A stretch of DNA of 36,951 nucleotides from Verrucomicrobiota bacterium. GTDB taxonomy: Bacteria; Chlamydiota; Chlamydiia; Chlamydiales; JAEYWL01. A program made the position numbers and the translations under genes. Positions 16,547 through 24,757 of this stretch are shown in pieces (position 1 is the stretch's first letter; each line of letters starts with the position of its first letter). Under the pieces are notes generated by a model. That model worked only from the letters and a program-made list of their open reading frames with translations, was not told the origin of the DNA and did no database searches. The stretch is from contig JAEYWL010000063.1 of assembly GCA_023428915.1 (NCBI GenBank), positions 1-36,951 of the forward strand, given 5' to 3'.

Positions 16547-17434
16547 CTAATCGAGGAGGGATCTTTCTTTTAGCAATAAGGTTTCAACTTTGTCTTGCCA
16601 TAGGTTTTGAACTTGGATGTCTGCAAGATCAAGTCTTAAATCTTCATATAAGACGCCTTCGTTTTCTTCTTCATCCGTTTCACCGCCATTTGCATAATCT
16701 ATTTGCTCAGTTAGATCCATAGACCGCCAAAAATTGATAGGGTCTTCTTCATCTTCAAGCACATCTATAGGAATAAAACCTAGCCTAAAATAAAATCCTA
16801 AAGATTGTGAGGTGGGTTGTGTTTCAATTCGGGTAAATTCTTTCATATTCGCTATGCAACGGGCTGAATTCATTAATAGGGTCCCTACACCCTGAGAACC
16901 TTCGCTTTCGTTTACTTCTAAATAACTTATTCGTAAACAAGGATGGTAATTTTGTAAAAAGATAGCGCCTAGTAGAGCTTTTTCCGGCATACGATAGGCT
17001 CCCAAGACTATTTTAGAGCTAGGGCTCTCATGCATATTATTTATAAAACTATTTATAGCCCCACGATCAAAGTCATTCGACATAACTTCTACTATTTCTT
17101 GTTCTTCAAGACTAAGAATTTGATTCCTATTTCGCTCTTCAACAGAAAGTTCTGCAGGGGGTCTTATCAAAATAGATTTAAAAAGTAACGTAGGTTTTAA
17201 AAAACCTTGAACATAGCTACGAGATCTCTCTTCAGATACTAATTCCAAGCGCGGGCTATTTGGAGGGTATAGATTAGAAGTTGCCAGTGCAAATAGGTTA
17301 TTAGCGAAATAGATCTCCGAAAGAGAGTAATTAGAGCGATAAGCATGCGCTTGATATTCAACCGAATTTGCTTGAGCTTCCTTAAGCTTAGCAGGAATAG
17401 AAGGAAAATACTGAATAGGAATGTTTATATTCAT
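16547..17434 (-). CDS. GNAT-domain protein with long unrecognised N-terminus
   Basis: A GNAT acetyltransferase fold is seen in residues 140-225: IVLGAYRMPEKALLGAIFL, RISYLEVNESEGSQGVGTLL (acetyl-CoA-binding motif A, with Q181-G-V-G184) and LGFYFRLGFIP. The pyrophosphate loop is Q-G-V-G-T instead of the usual Q/R-x-x-G-x-G/A. Residues 1-135 match nothing I recognise and the last 60 are acidic with a coil-like end. There is no signal peptide. No ribosome site is clear at the ATG. The gene stands alone. Substrate unknown; an acidic C-terminal tail and host-associated context leave room for an effector role, but that is speculation. Confidence 0.75.
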   Translation of the reverse strand: MNINIPIQYFPSIPAKLKEAQANSVEYQAHAYRSNYSLSEIYFANNLFALATSNLYPPNSPRLELVSEERSRSYVQGFLKPTLLFKSILIRPPAELSVEERNRNQILSLEEQEIVEVMSNDFDRGAINSFINNMHESPSSKIVLGAYRMPEKALLGAIFLQNYHPCLRISYLEVNESEGSQGVGTLLMNSARCIANMKEFTRIETQPTSQSLGFYFRLGFIPIDVLEDEEDPINFWRSMDLTEQIDYANGGETDEEENEGVLYEDLRLDLADIQVQNLWQDKVETLLLKERSLLD

Positions 17435-17572
17435 TAACTATATTATAGATTATAACTATAAAAATTGTGCTAAGATTGTAAATTAAACTAATTAGCTTGT
17501 TGGTTGGTGATTGTTTTTATATTTATCCTATAATTAGGGGTGTGTATAAAAAACACACTTTTACTATTAATA

Positions 17573-17773
17573 ATGTTCTTGTTGGCATTAAAAGTCGAAC
17601 CATTAGGCGAGTGGAAATTAAAAGGCCAGCTTGTACATTTTCAATGAAGCCATGACCTGTTGCTTGAACTGCAAGGGTGGTCTTCCCAAAAATACGAAGA
17701 ATGGTTGGGAAACGTATTAGAGGAAACTTTGCTTAGGCCTTTAGAAGGCAGCAAGCCGGGTTTTAATTCTTAG
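17573..17773 (+). pseudogene. Possible broken gene remnant
   Basis: From ATG 17573 the frame reads 24 codons (MFLLALKVEPLGEWKLKGQL then VHFQ), meets TGA at 17645-17647, and then continues open in the same frame for 41 codons (SHDLLLELQGWSSQKYEEWL, then GNVLEETLLRPLE) until TAG at 17771. The composition (W, L, E rich) looks protein-like. The last part is the end of a family A element and overlaps the CRP-like gene terminus. The protein family was not recognised, so this could also be chance. Confidence 0.35.
17741..17763. repeat. Isolated end of a family A palindromic element
   Basis: These 23 bases (TTAGAAGGCAGCAAGCCGGG then TTT) equal the reverse complement of the left arm of A3 at 32169-32191 except for one base. 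The other arm is missing, so this is a truncated copy. It abuts the stop codon of the cNMP-binding-domain gene (TAA on the minus strand at 17763-17765), so the element end borders or supplies the gene's 3' end. Confidence 0.55.
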
Positions 17774-18182
17774 CGGCTACGATGCTCCTTAATCGCTTGC
17801 AGAGGAAACGGATAATGCCGAAGGCTATCTCAGGGTGCTGTTCCATAACATCTTTTAGAGCTTGATGATCCAATTGCAGTAAGAGGCATTCTTTTGTTGC
17901 GATGACATCTGCAGTTCTCCTCTCAGGGTCTAATGCGGAAAATTCGCCAAAAACATCCCTTTGATGCAGAGTTGCAAGCACTCTTTGATTGACTTGCACT
18001 TGCACTTCCCCCTCCACTATAATGTACATTTGGGAAGATAGTTCATCCCGGCGAATAATGGCATCCCCTTTGGAAAAATACATTTCAACGAGTAATGGAG
18101 CAACAAAGGCCAGTTTTTCATCCGAAAGAGAGGAGAAAATCTCAACACTTCGCAGAATAAGCGCTTTTTCAATTGTAATCAT
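17763..18182 (-). CDS. Cyclic-nucleotide-binding-domain protein
   Basis: A single CRP/cNMP-binding beta-roll fills the 139 residues: IFSSLSDEKLAFVAPLLVEM, the YFSKGDAIIRRDE strand, MYIIVEGEVQV, and a phosphate-binding cassette FGEFSALDPERRTADV (78-93) keeping the F-G-E and R-T-A pattern. The C-terminal helix ends at IVAAKN and there is no DNA-binding domain, so it is not a transcription factor. Ligand binding is plausible but unproven. The start at 18182 overlaps the stop of the upstream membrane/HEAT gene by ATGA, arguing that it works with that protein; a longer GTG/ATG start at 18200 would overlap more and is less likely. Confidence 0.85.
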   Translation of the reverse strand: MITIEKALILRSVEIFSSLSDEKLAFVAPLLVEMYFSKGDAIIRRDELSSQMYIIVEGEVQVQVNQRVLATLHQRDVFGEFSALDPERRTADVIATKECLLLQLDHQALKDVMEQHPEIAFGIIRFLCKRLRSIVAAKN

Positions 18183-20932
18183 AACGCACTTGCACTCCAT
18201 TTTTCATGAACCCAAGAGGCTGTTTCAGCCAAAAAAGGCTCTTTATTTAAGGTGTAATCTAATACCATCTGCCGCATTTCTGTTGAAGGCATCTCATTGG
18301 CTAAAAGGTACAAAGCATAACTTTGCGACCATAAGGAAAAATAATGAGAGGCATTTTTGCTGATTTGCATAATGGCCTCATGTTTTGAACGCTTATTGGG
18401 TATTATTCCATTTAATGCGTGCAGCATCTTTTCGGGGGGCAGATTTTCCATTAGAGGAATTACTGCAAACTTGTCCTGGGTGCTTAGAATATCATCGAGC
18501 AGTTGAATTGCGTGATCGCGCAACTCCAAATTTTTCGTCTGGACATATCTTAATGCTGTTTTATAAGCGCTAGTTGGATAAATAAAGGAATACAATAAAA
18601 AGATCCGCATTTTGCAATTTTCTGCATCAGTATGCAAGGCCCGAAGAATAACTTCATCCCCCTGAGCTTCAAGGCTAATGATAGCATGCAGAATCTGCTT
18701 AAAAACTTTAAGCTCAAATACAATTCTGGCCCGCATTTCTTTTTTCTCTGGAATGCCGCAAATAAATTGAGACTGGAATAAATTCTGCAAGGCGCTCAGC
18801 CTAATAGAGGGCACAGCATTGCTGCAATGCGATAAAAGAAAGGCTGCAGCTGAAGGGTCCATGATTTTGCTGCAGATCATAAATACACCCGCCAACTGTG
18901 CCTCATTTGAATCATCGCTTAGGGATTGGATTAATTGCGGAATAATCTTATCTCCGCAGTTTTCGATTGACAATGCTGCTTGAGCTCTTTCAGGGCCATT
19001 TAAAAATGCACGAATGAGAGGAGGCCAAAGGGCTGGCTGTTCTAATTTGCCGGCAGCAGCTAATGCCGCAATTCTAACGTTTTTATCTTCATCCTGGATC
19101 AGGGGAATTAACAGTTGATAGAAATCCGGGCTGCCAATTTCTCCTAAAGTTTGGGCTGCTAATTCTCTAAGGTTCGCATTAGGGTTTTTGGTTATATCTA
19201 GAAGGTTGTTCTCTGCTATGGATGCCTCTTTAGTGCCTCTGTGGTAAATCAGTCCGACTATAGCTCCTTTTACAAGGGCAAAGTGGGTGGAGTTAAGAAA
19301 TTGCATTGCCCATGAAAGTGTCTGCCGGGTATTATCCTGCCGGCACAATAATTTTAACAGCTGCCCTTGCAACTCCCATGAAGGCTCTTCCTTAAACCTT
19401 GCCAGCAACACTTCTTTTGGTAATGAAAAGTTCTGTTTTTCTATTGTATTTAAGATGTGGCTTCGGACCAGAGGCGCTGGGTGAGCAATTAGTGAGGCGC
19501 AATAATCTTTTAAATGAGAGGCATTCACTGTTGCTAATATTTCTAGGGCATAAAGAACATCACCTGGGTAGGCACTATTTAAGGAGTTTTCTAAAATAGC
19601 AATGTTTTTTTTATTATCAATCGGGCTTTCTAAAAAAGAGGTTATCCGAAACGCAAGGTTGCTTTGAATAAGGCTGATGTATTCTTTTTTTAAAATCTTG
19701 GCGAAAATCAGCCATGACACCAATATAACCGCGCAGATAAGCATTAATGCTTCCATTCCTAAGGAAAAATACTTTGTCAGGAGAATGAGAGCCAGGCCGG
19801 AAAATGCCCCTGCTGCAGGCAGTATGATGCCATCTACATTTGCCTGGGCAGCCAGCCTTTGATACTTAGGCAAAGGCTTATATAAAATAAGAAAAGTGGG
19901 CCTATGCAAGGCATTAGTTAAAATAGACTGAGAAATACGTCCTAGGGTAATTGCGCCAAAAATATAATAAAAATTAAAAGAAAGTGCGCTGAAAAAAACT
20001 CCAGCGGTGATAGCCGCAAGAACTATGTAAGGCATTAATATCAATCCAATTGCTATTCCAAAACGTTGGTACAGCGGCCCTGAGAAAAAAACTCTATAAA
20101 TGAAGCCAATACTGTAAGATGTAGCCGCGTAGACCCCCATAAAGCTGGAAATCGCCTCTGTATTGACCAATAGGGTTTGAATAGCATCTAAAAAAAGATA
20201 GTCTGTAAAATAGAAAAGGAATGTGGCTAAAATTCCAATAAAGGCAATAAGTGTGAGGTATTGGTTTTTTAGCAGGTCGAAAAAACTGGAAGTCTTTTTT
20301 TCTATAATAACTTCATTTTGCTTTTTATAATATATTCTGGAAATTCTTTTAATGTAGATGTTCATGAAGAAAACACCCGTCATGCATATTCCTGCCAAAA
20401 GCAGTAAATTTACAGGATTGGTGAATCGCACAATGGAAGGAGTGGCAATCCCGGCAGTAATCCCGCCTATAACCTCTCCCAAGCCTAGGATGCCGAATAA
20501 TCTTTTGCTTTGCTGAATGTTGAAAAGGACGCTATTTAATCCCCAAAACTGCAGCGAGAAAAATATTGCGAAAACATTTTTCCATAGTAATGTGATAAAA
20601 ATAATCCATTCAATTTCAAAATAAAATAATAACAGCCAAAGTATTATTATTGATGAAAATAAAAAGAAAGATACTGATAAAAATAGATTCATTGGCTGCA
20701 AATAACGCTCAAGAACTGTGTAAAGCACGCCAAGGCAGACATTCAAAAGCGAAGATGCCGTAATGACTACCGCGACCATAGAATTATCATAATGGGATAG
20801 AAATAAAGCGCTGGAAGAGCTTTGAAAAAAAACAATTGCAAGGCCGTAAAAAAATGAAGTCAGAAGGATAGAAAAAACTAAGATTCTTTCATTTTTACGG
20901 ATATCCAAATATTGGCAAAATTTATCGACCAT
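18179..20932 (-). CDS. Multi-membrane transporter-like protein with C-terminal HEAT repeats (paralogue 2)
   Basis: Residues 1-420 contain about 12 hydrophobic helices in the style of the major facilitator or nucleotide-transporter (NTT/TLC) fold, with conserved QQSKRLFGILGLGEVIGG (140-157) and YKPLPKYQRLAAQANVDG (351-368). From about 443 to the end the protein is soluble and helical, with repeating HEAT units such as LRELAAQTLGEIGSPDFY and VRIAALAAAGKLEQPALW. No ATPase or phosphatase motif is seen. The start at 20932 (MVDKFCQYLDIRKNER) is four bases after the upstream stop and aligns with the paralogue; the longer GTG frame overlaps it. Substrate unknown. Confidence 0.85.
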   Translation of the reverse strand: MVDKFCQYLDIRKNERILVFSILLTSFFYGLAIVFFQSSSSALFLSHYDNSMVAVVITASSLLNVCLGVLYTVLERYLQPMNLFLSVSFFLFSSIIILWLLLFYFEIEWIIFITLLWKNVFAIFFSLQFWGLNSVLFNIQQSKRLFGILGLGEVIGGITAGIATPSIVRFTNPVNLLLLAGICMTGVFFMNIYIKRISRIYYKKQNEVIIEKKTSSFFDLLKNQYLTLIAFIGILATFLFYFTDYLFLDAIQTLLVNTEAISSFMGVYAATSYSIGFIYRVFFSGPLYQRFGIAIGLILMPYIVLAAITAGVFFSALSFNFYYIFGAITLGRISQSILTNALHRPTFLILYKPLPKYQRLAAQANVDGIILPAAGAFSGLALILLTKYFSLGMEALMLICAVILVSWLIFAKILKKEYISLIQSNLAFRITSFLESPIDNKKNIAILENSLNSAYPGDVLYALEILATVNASHLKDYCASLIAHPAPLVRSHILNTIEKQNFSLPKEVLLARFKEEPSWELQGQLLKLLCRQDNTRQTLSWAMQFLNSTHFALVKGAIVGLIYHRGTKEASIAENNLLDITKNPNANLRELAAQTLGEIGSPDFYQLLIPLIQDEDKNVRIAALAAAGKLEQPALWPPLIRAFLNGPERAQAALSIENCGDKIIPQLIQSLSDDSNEAQLAGVFMICSKIMDPSAAAFLLSHCSNAVPSIRLSALQNLFQSQFICGIPEKKEMRARIVFELKVFKQILHAIISLEAQGDEVILRALHTDAENCKMRIFLLYSFIYPTSAYKTALRYVQTKNLELRDHAIQLLDDILSTQDKFAVIPLMENLPPEKMLHALNGIIPNKRSKHEAIMQISKNASHYFSLWSQSYALYLLANEMPSTEMRQMVLDYTLNKEPFLAETASWVHEKWSASAL

Positions 20933-20936
20933 ACAC

Positions 20937-23708
20937 TTATTTTGAATTTTCACCGGTAAAGTTGTTTCTTGAATCCCATTTTTTCAAAATCCATGCAGCA
21001 GTCTCAGTCAGAAGGGGTTCTTCATTCGCAACAAAGTCTGACACAATCTGTTGCATCTCAGGTGAAGGTGCTTCTTGGGCTAAAAGGTACAAGGCATAGC
21101 TTTGGGACCACAGAGAAAAATAAGAGAATTCATTTTGGGCAATTTTTAACAAAACTTCGCTTTTAGAAGTAAGGACAGGGGGGGGCTCATTGTACACCAG
21201 ATTCAGGATTGATTCGGCTGAAAGACCCTCAACGAGGGGCACTACGGTTAACTTGTCTTGTATGCTCATAATGTCATCAAGTATCTGAATGGCATAGTCG
21301 CGTAATTCGAAATTTTCTGTTTGAACATATTTTAAAACTATTTTGTAAGAACTAACGGGGTAAATAAATCCATACAATAATAATATCCTCTTTTTATAGC
21401 TTTCTAAATCCGTATGCAATGCTCGAAGAATGGCTTTATCAGTAATTTCCAGATTTATGATGGAAAGGATGATGTGTTTCATAATTTTAAATTCAAGCTG
21501 CAGTCTATTTCTCATTTCTTGGCGCTTTGATTCATCACAGGCAAATTGTGTATGAAATAAACCTTCTAATGCACTTAACCTTAGCGCAGGTTTAATGCTG
21601 TCGCAATAAGACAAAAGGAAAGCAGCCGCAGCAGATCCCTTAATCCTGCCGCATAGCCTAAAAACACTAATTAACTGCATCTCATTGCTCTTTTCACTTA
21701 GGTTTTGAATAAGCAAAGGGATGATTTTTTCGCCGCAAGCTTCAATGGATGCTGCTGCTTCTGTTTTTTCAGAACCTCTCAAAAATGCATCGATCTGCAG
21801 CTGCCAAAGGGCTGGATGGTTCAATTTGCCGGCTGCAATTAGCGCCGCTTTTCTAACCGCTTTATCTTCATCCTGAATTAGGAAAATTAAAGGCTGATAA
21901 AAATTAGTAATGGCGATATCGCCTAAAATTTCGGCTGCCAAGGTCCTCAGATAAACATCAGAGCCTTTAGCAATTTCCAATAAACGATTGCCTGCAGCTA
22001 AAACGCCTTCTATGCCTCCATAGCTAATAAGTCCAATTATCGCCCCTTTCATCAGGGAAGTGTGAGATGAGCTGAGAAATTTGATAGCCCAGGCAAGCTC
22101 TTCCTGGCTGCGGCTGCATTGGCAAATCAACTGCAATAATTGGCCTTTTAATTTCCAGCAGGCCTCTTCCTCGTATCTTTTAATAAGAAACTCATGAGAA
22201 AAAGGAAGCTTTTGCACCTTGATCATATCCAAAACATAAGTTCTGACGACAAGGTCTTTGTGGGCGATTAAAGCCGTACAATAATCTTTTAAGCGGGAAG
22301 AGTTTATTTTGGCGAAAATTTCCAAGGCATAAAGAACATCGCCTGAATAGGAGCTGTTCAGAGACTTTTCTAAAATTTCGATGCCCTTTTTGCTGCTTGG
22401 CAATTCTAAAAATGCGGTCTCGCGAAAGCTTAGATTATGTTGAATAAGAGCGACATATTCCTTCCTTAAGCGTCTAGCAGTAACTAGCCAGGTAATTAGG
22501 ATTGCTATGCATATATAAATTATTGTCTGGATGCCGAAGGAAAAATAACTTGTGAATATCAATAGGACTATGCCGGAAATTCCTCCTGCGATTGGCTCAA
22601 TTATACCCTCTATGCGAGCCTGGGCGGCTAGCCTTTGATGTTCCGGCAGTGGCTTGTATAAAATAAGGTAGGTCGGCTCATGTACAGCATTGATTAAAAT
22701 ACCCTGGGTAAGGCGCCCCAAAACAATCATGGCAAAAACAAAATAAAAACTTATATGAAATATATTGAAAAAAGCGGCTCCTGCCATAGCAACAAGGCTT
22801 ATGAAAGGCAGCAGCATCAATCCCAGGCCAATTCCAAAACGTTGGTAAAGGGGGGCGGCTAGAAAAAATCTATAAAAAAAACTGACAGCATAAGTTATTG
22901 CCCAAAAGATTCCCATAAAACTGGAAATGGCTGCAGCATCAACTAAAAGCGTTTGACTGGCATTATAGAAAAGATATTCAATAAAATAGAATGTAAGCAC
23001 GTAGAAGATGCCAATACATACAATCAATAAAAGGTATCTTTTTTTGTAAAGGTCATAAAAAGTAAGCGGCTTTTTTTCTTCTGCGGCCTCTCTTTGCAAC
23101 TTACAGCGCTCTTTAGAAACTTTCTTGATGAGAATATTCATGATGAGAACACCCAGCATGAATGCCATGGCAAAAAGCAGCAAATTTACAGTGCCATACC
23201 ATAAGACTATCGAAGGGATAAAAATTCCCGCTAGGATACCCCCTATAACCTCCCCAAGGCCAAGCAAACCAAATAGTCTTTTTCCTTGCTGTGTGTCAAA
23301 AAGAAGGCTGTTTAAACCCCAAAACTCTAAAGCGAAGAATATGGTAATGACATCTTTCCATACAAATAACACAAAGATAATCCATTCAACATCAAAGACA
23401 ATTAACAGCATCCAAAATGATGCGATTGAAATAAGCAAAAATGAAACCACCAGCAAAAAGAGATTCATGGGCTGCATACGGCGCTCATAGTAAGCGTAAA
23501 GCCCTCCAAGGAGTGCAACCAGCAAGCATGCTGTGATAAATCCTATGGCTATCATTGAGGGGCTGTAGTGCGCTAAAAATAAAGCTGAGGTGGCGCTTTC
23601 GAAAATTACAATTGTGAGGCCGTAGAAAAACGAGTTGAGTAAAAGGAATAAAACCAAAACCCTTTCATTGTTGCGGATGTCTAGAAACTGGCAAAGCTTT
23701 TCGAGCAT
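20937..23708 (-). CDS. Multi-membrane transporter-like protein with C-terminal HEAT repeats (paralogue 1)
   Basis: First gene of the minus-strand operon. It aligns along its full 923 residues with the next gene (opening MLEKLCQFLDIRNNERVLV against MVDKFCQYLDIRKNERILV), so the pair arose by tandem duplication. The membrane half carries QQGKRLFGLLGLGEVIGG and YKPLPEHQRLAAQARIEG; the C-terminal half carries HEAT units such as LRTLAAEILGDIAITNFYQ and VRKAALIAAGKLNHPALW. Chlamydiae use NTT-type carriers to take nucleotides from the host, but the family of this protein is only NTT/MFS-like by eye, and nucleotide transport should not be assumed. Confidence 0.85.
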   Translation of the reverse strand: MLEKLCQFLDIRNNERVLVLFLLLNSFFYGLTIVIFESATSALFLAHYSPSMIAIGFITACLLVALLGGLYAYYERRMQPMNLFLLVVSFLLISIASFWMLLIVFDVEWIIFVLFVWKDVITIFFALEFWGLNSLLFDTQQGKRLFGLLGLGEVIGGILAGIFIPSIVLWYGTVNLLLFAMAFMLGVLIMNILIKKVSKERCKLQREAAEEKKPLTFYDLYKKRYLLLIVCIGIFYVLTFYFIEYLFYNASQTLLVDAAAISSFMGIFWAITYAVSFFYRFFLAAPLYQRFGIGLGLMLLPFISLVAMAGAAFFNIFHISFYFVFAMIVLGRLTQGILINAVHEPTYLILYKPLPEHQRLAAQARIEGIIEPIAGGISGIVLLIFTSYFSFGIQTIIYICIAILITWLVTARRLRKEYVALIQHNLSFRETAFLELPSSKKGIEILEKSLNSSYSGDVLYALEIFAKINSSRLKDYCTALIAHKDLVVRTYVLDMIKVQKLPFSHEFLIKRYEEEACWKLKGQLLQLICQCSRSQEELAWAIKFLSSSHTSLMKGAIIGLISYGGIEGVLAAGNRLLEIAKGSDVYLRTLAAEILGDIAITNFYQPLIFLIQDEDKAVRKAALIAAGKLNHPALWQLQIDAFLRGSEKTEAAASIEACGEKIIPLLIQNLSEKSNEMQLISVFRLCGRIKGSAAAAFLLSYCDSIKPALRLSALEGLFHTQFACDESKRQEMRNRLQLEFKIMKHIILSIINLEITDKAILRALHTDLESYKKRILLLYGFIYPVSSYKIVLKYVQTENFELRDYAIQILDDIMSIQDKLTVVPLVEGLSAESILNLVYNEPPPVLTSKSEVLLKIAQNEFSYFSLWSQSYALYLLAQEAPSPEMQQIVSDFVANEEPLLTETAAWILKKWDSRNNFTGENSK

Positions 23709-23954
23709 AAATTCTTGGGTTAAATTTTGGCGAAACCTTCTTGTAGAAACTTTTATTTAATAAAGCAATGGTGGTTTTATTGCACAAAATTTAGCAGTAA
23801 CCAAACTTTTAATAAATTGTTAGTATTTATGAATATTTATTAGATGTAAAATCATGCAGCACGCTTTTACATCATTCAAAAGGATGTTTTTTTAATTGCG
23901 TTGAATATTTATTGATTTGTTTGGGCTGATTAGCGAACCTGTGTTCTCAATATG
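23709..23954. other. AT-rich upstream region of the membrane/HEAT operon
   Basis: No gene is seen. The segment must hold the promoter for the minus-strand operon starting at 23708. No confident -35/-10 pair could be chosen by eye because of the uniform AT-richness. Confidence 0.3.
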
Positions 23955-24147
23955 AAGGGCTGATTGCTTGCGAAGGGAAAGATATTAGGTCGTTTAGCGC
24001 CAAAACTAGAGCTTCAACGATCGGGTGCGTGCTGCAGCAGTTTCATTTGTTTCCCCATTTAACAGTGCTTGAAAATTGCACTTACGCGGGCTTGTGCAAG
24101 TAATGGGAACAGATAAAAAAATCGCGCAATTTTTAGCGCATGGGTAA
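23955..24147 (+). pseudogene. Remnant of an amino-acid ABC transporter ATPase (GlnQ-like)
   Basis: The frame from 23955 to the TAA at 24102 reads EGLIACEGKDIRSFSAKTRA and then STIGCVLQQFHLFPHLTVLE before NCTYAGLCK. The section VLQQFHLFPHLTVLEN is the Q-loop region of polar amino-acid ABC ATPases such as GlnQ. The Walker A part before it and the signature, Walker B and H-loop after it are missing. A further short frame ending KIAQFLAHG at 24145-24147 looks like the last residues of the same kind of protein. The gene appears to have suffered internal deletion. The start of the relic is approximate. Confidence 0.7.
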
Positions 24148-24152
24148 GTCAT

Positions 24153-24278
24153 ATGAAAAAAGTTATTTTAGCCTATAGCGGAGGGTTGGATACGGTCCAA
24201 TTCACAGAGATAGGTAACTATGCAAGAGCCCTGCAAGGGCGAAATAACATAAGCCAGGCCGTAAGGCCTGTTAAATAA
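24153..24278 (+). pseudogene. Remnant of argininosuccinate synthase (ArgG-like)
   Basis: Five bases after the GlnQ-like tail an ATG opens MKKVILAYSGGLDT, the N-terminus and PP-loop (SGGLDT) of argininosuccinate synthase, whose full length is about 400 residues. After 14 matching residues the sequence departs into an unrelated repeat-like tail and stops at 24276-24278. Only the start of the gene survives. The order ABC ATPase then argG suggests a former arginine uptake/biosynthesis operon. Other PP-loop enzymes could start similarly, but KKVILAYSGGLDT is very ArgG-like. Confidence 0.65.
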
Positions 24279-24312
24279 ATGTAAAATAAATCCGAGGCCC
24301 GCGGGGTCGGCA
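24229..24312. repeat. REP-like palindromes (GCCCTGCAAGGGC, AGGCCGTAAGGCCT) and repeat D copy
   Basis: GCCCTGCAAGGGC (24229-24241) and CAGGCCGTAAGGCCTG (about 24255-24270) are short palindromes. They are followed at 24288-24312 by a 25-base word starting AAATCCGAGGCCCGC that recurs with one difference, in reverse orientation, at 30838-30862. GC-rich short palindromes in AT-rich spacer DNA are typical of REP-like sequences. They replaced or followed the lost body of the argG relic. Confidence 0.5.
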
Positions 24313-24463
24313 TAAAATAACAATTAGATCATTTTTTAAAGCATTGGCGGATCGGATAAATTAGTTTGATGATCAGTTGCTTAACTCAAAAATTCCTAAA
24401 GTCGAGTCTGCGCTGTCTGTGGTGAAAAAAATAAAAAGATGTGAGTATAAGTATGGTCTATAT

Positions 24464-24487
24464 GTGGGGTTGCTGCAGTTGCATCGC
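24464..24487. repeat. Fragment related to element B
   Basis: GTGGGG TTGCTGCAGTTGCATCGC closely matches the arm of element B (GCGATGCAACTGCAGCAGCCC, read in reverse complement, 13296-13316). Only one arm is present, immediately before element C, so this is a partial copy. Confidence 0.45.
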
Positions 24488-24493
24488 AAAAGA

Positions 24494-24715
24494 GCATGTG
24501 CATTAGGCTAAGCCGCGAAGCGGCGGAAGCATGTAGCCCCAAGCGTAAGCTTGGGGTAAATTCAACCTAAATAATTGAACCGCGAATGCGGTGGCAGATC
24601 TTCTATCGCTGTTAACACAGCTCATTGTTTATTTGTCTCTACCCCAAGCTAACGCTTGGGGCTACATGCTTCCGCTGCTTCGCAGCTAGTTTTGGAATTT
24701 AGCTAATGCACATGC
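24494..24715. repeat. Palindromic element C (about 222 bp)
   Basis: The ends GCATGTGCATTAG (24494-24506) and CTAATGCACATGC (24703-24715) are exact reverse complements. Inside, 24524-24558 (CGGAAGCATGTAGCCCCAAG, CGTAAGCTTGGGGTA) pairs with 24640-24674 (TACCCCAAGCTAACGCTTGG, GGCTACATGCTTCCG) with one mismatch region; each arm also folds on itself through CCCCAAGC/GCTTGGGG. The 80-base centre has no gene. It sits between the arginine-gene relics and the 3' end of a MORN gene. Confidence 0.65.
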
Positions 24716-24757
24716 GTTTCTACTCAGTTGCGTCCTGAGCCCTGCAAAAACTGTCGA

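Noticed and set aside
16519..16722. 67-codon plus-strand frame near the end of the GNAT gene
   Set aside because: It is antisense to the GNAT protein with no matching family or ribosome site.
24279..24463. Further coding relic after the argG fragment
   Set aside because: A short lysine/valine-rich frame is open near 24380-24500, but it runs into the repeat fragment and matched no protein I know.
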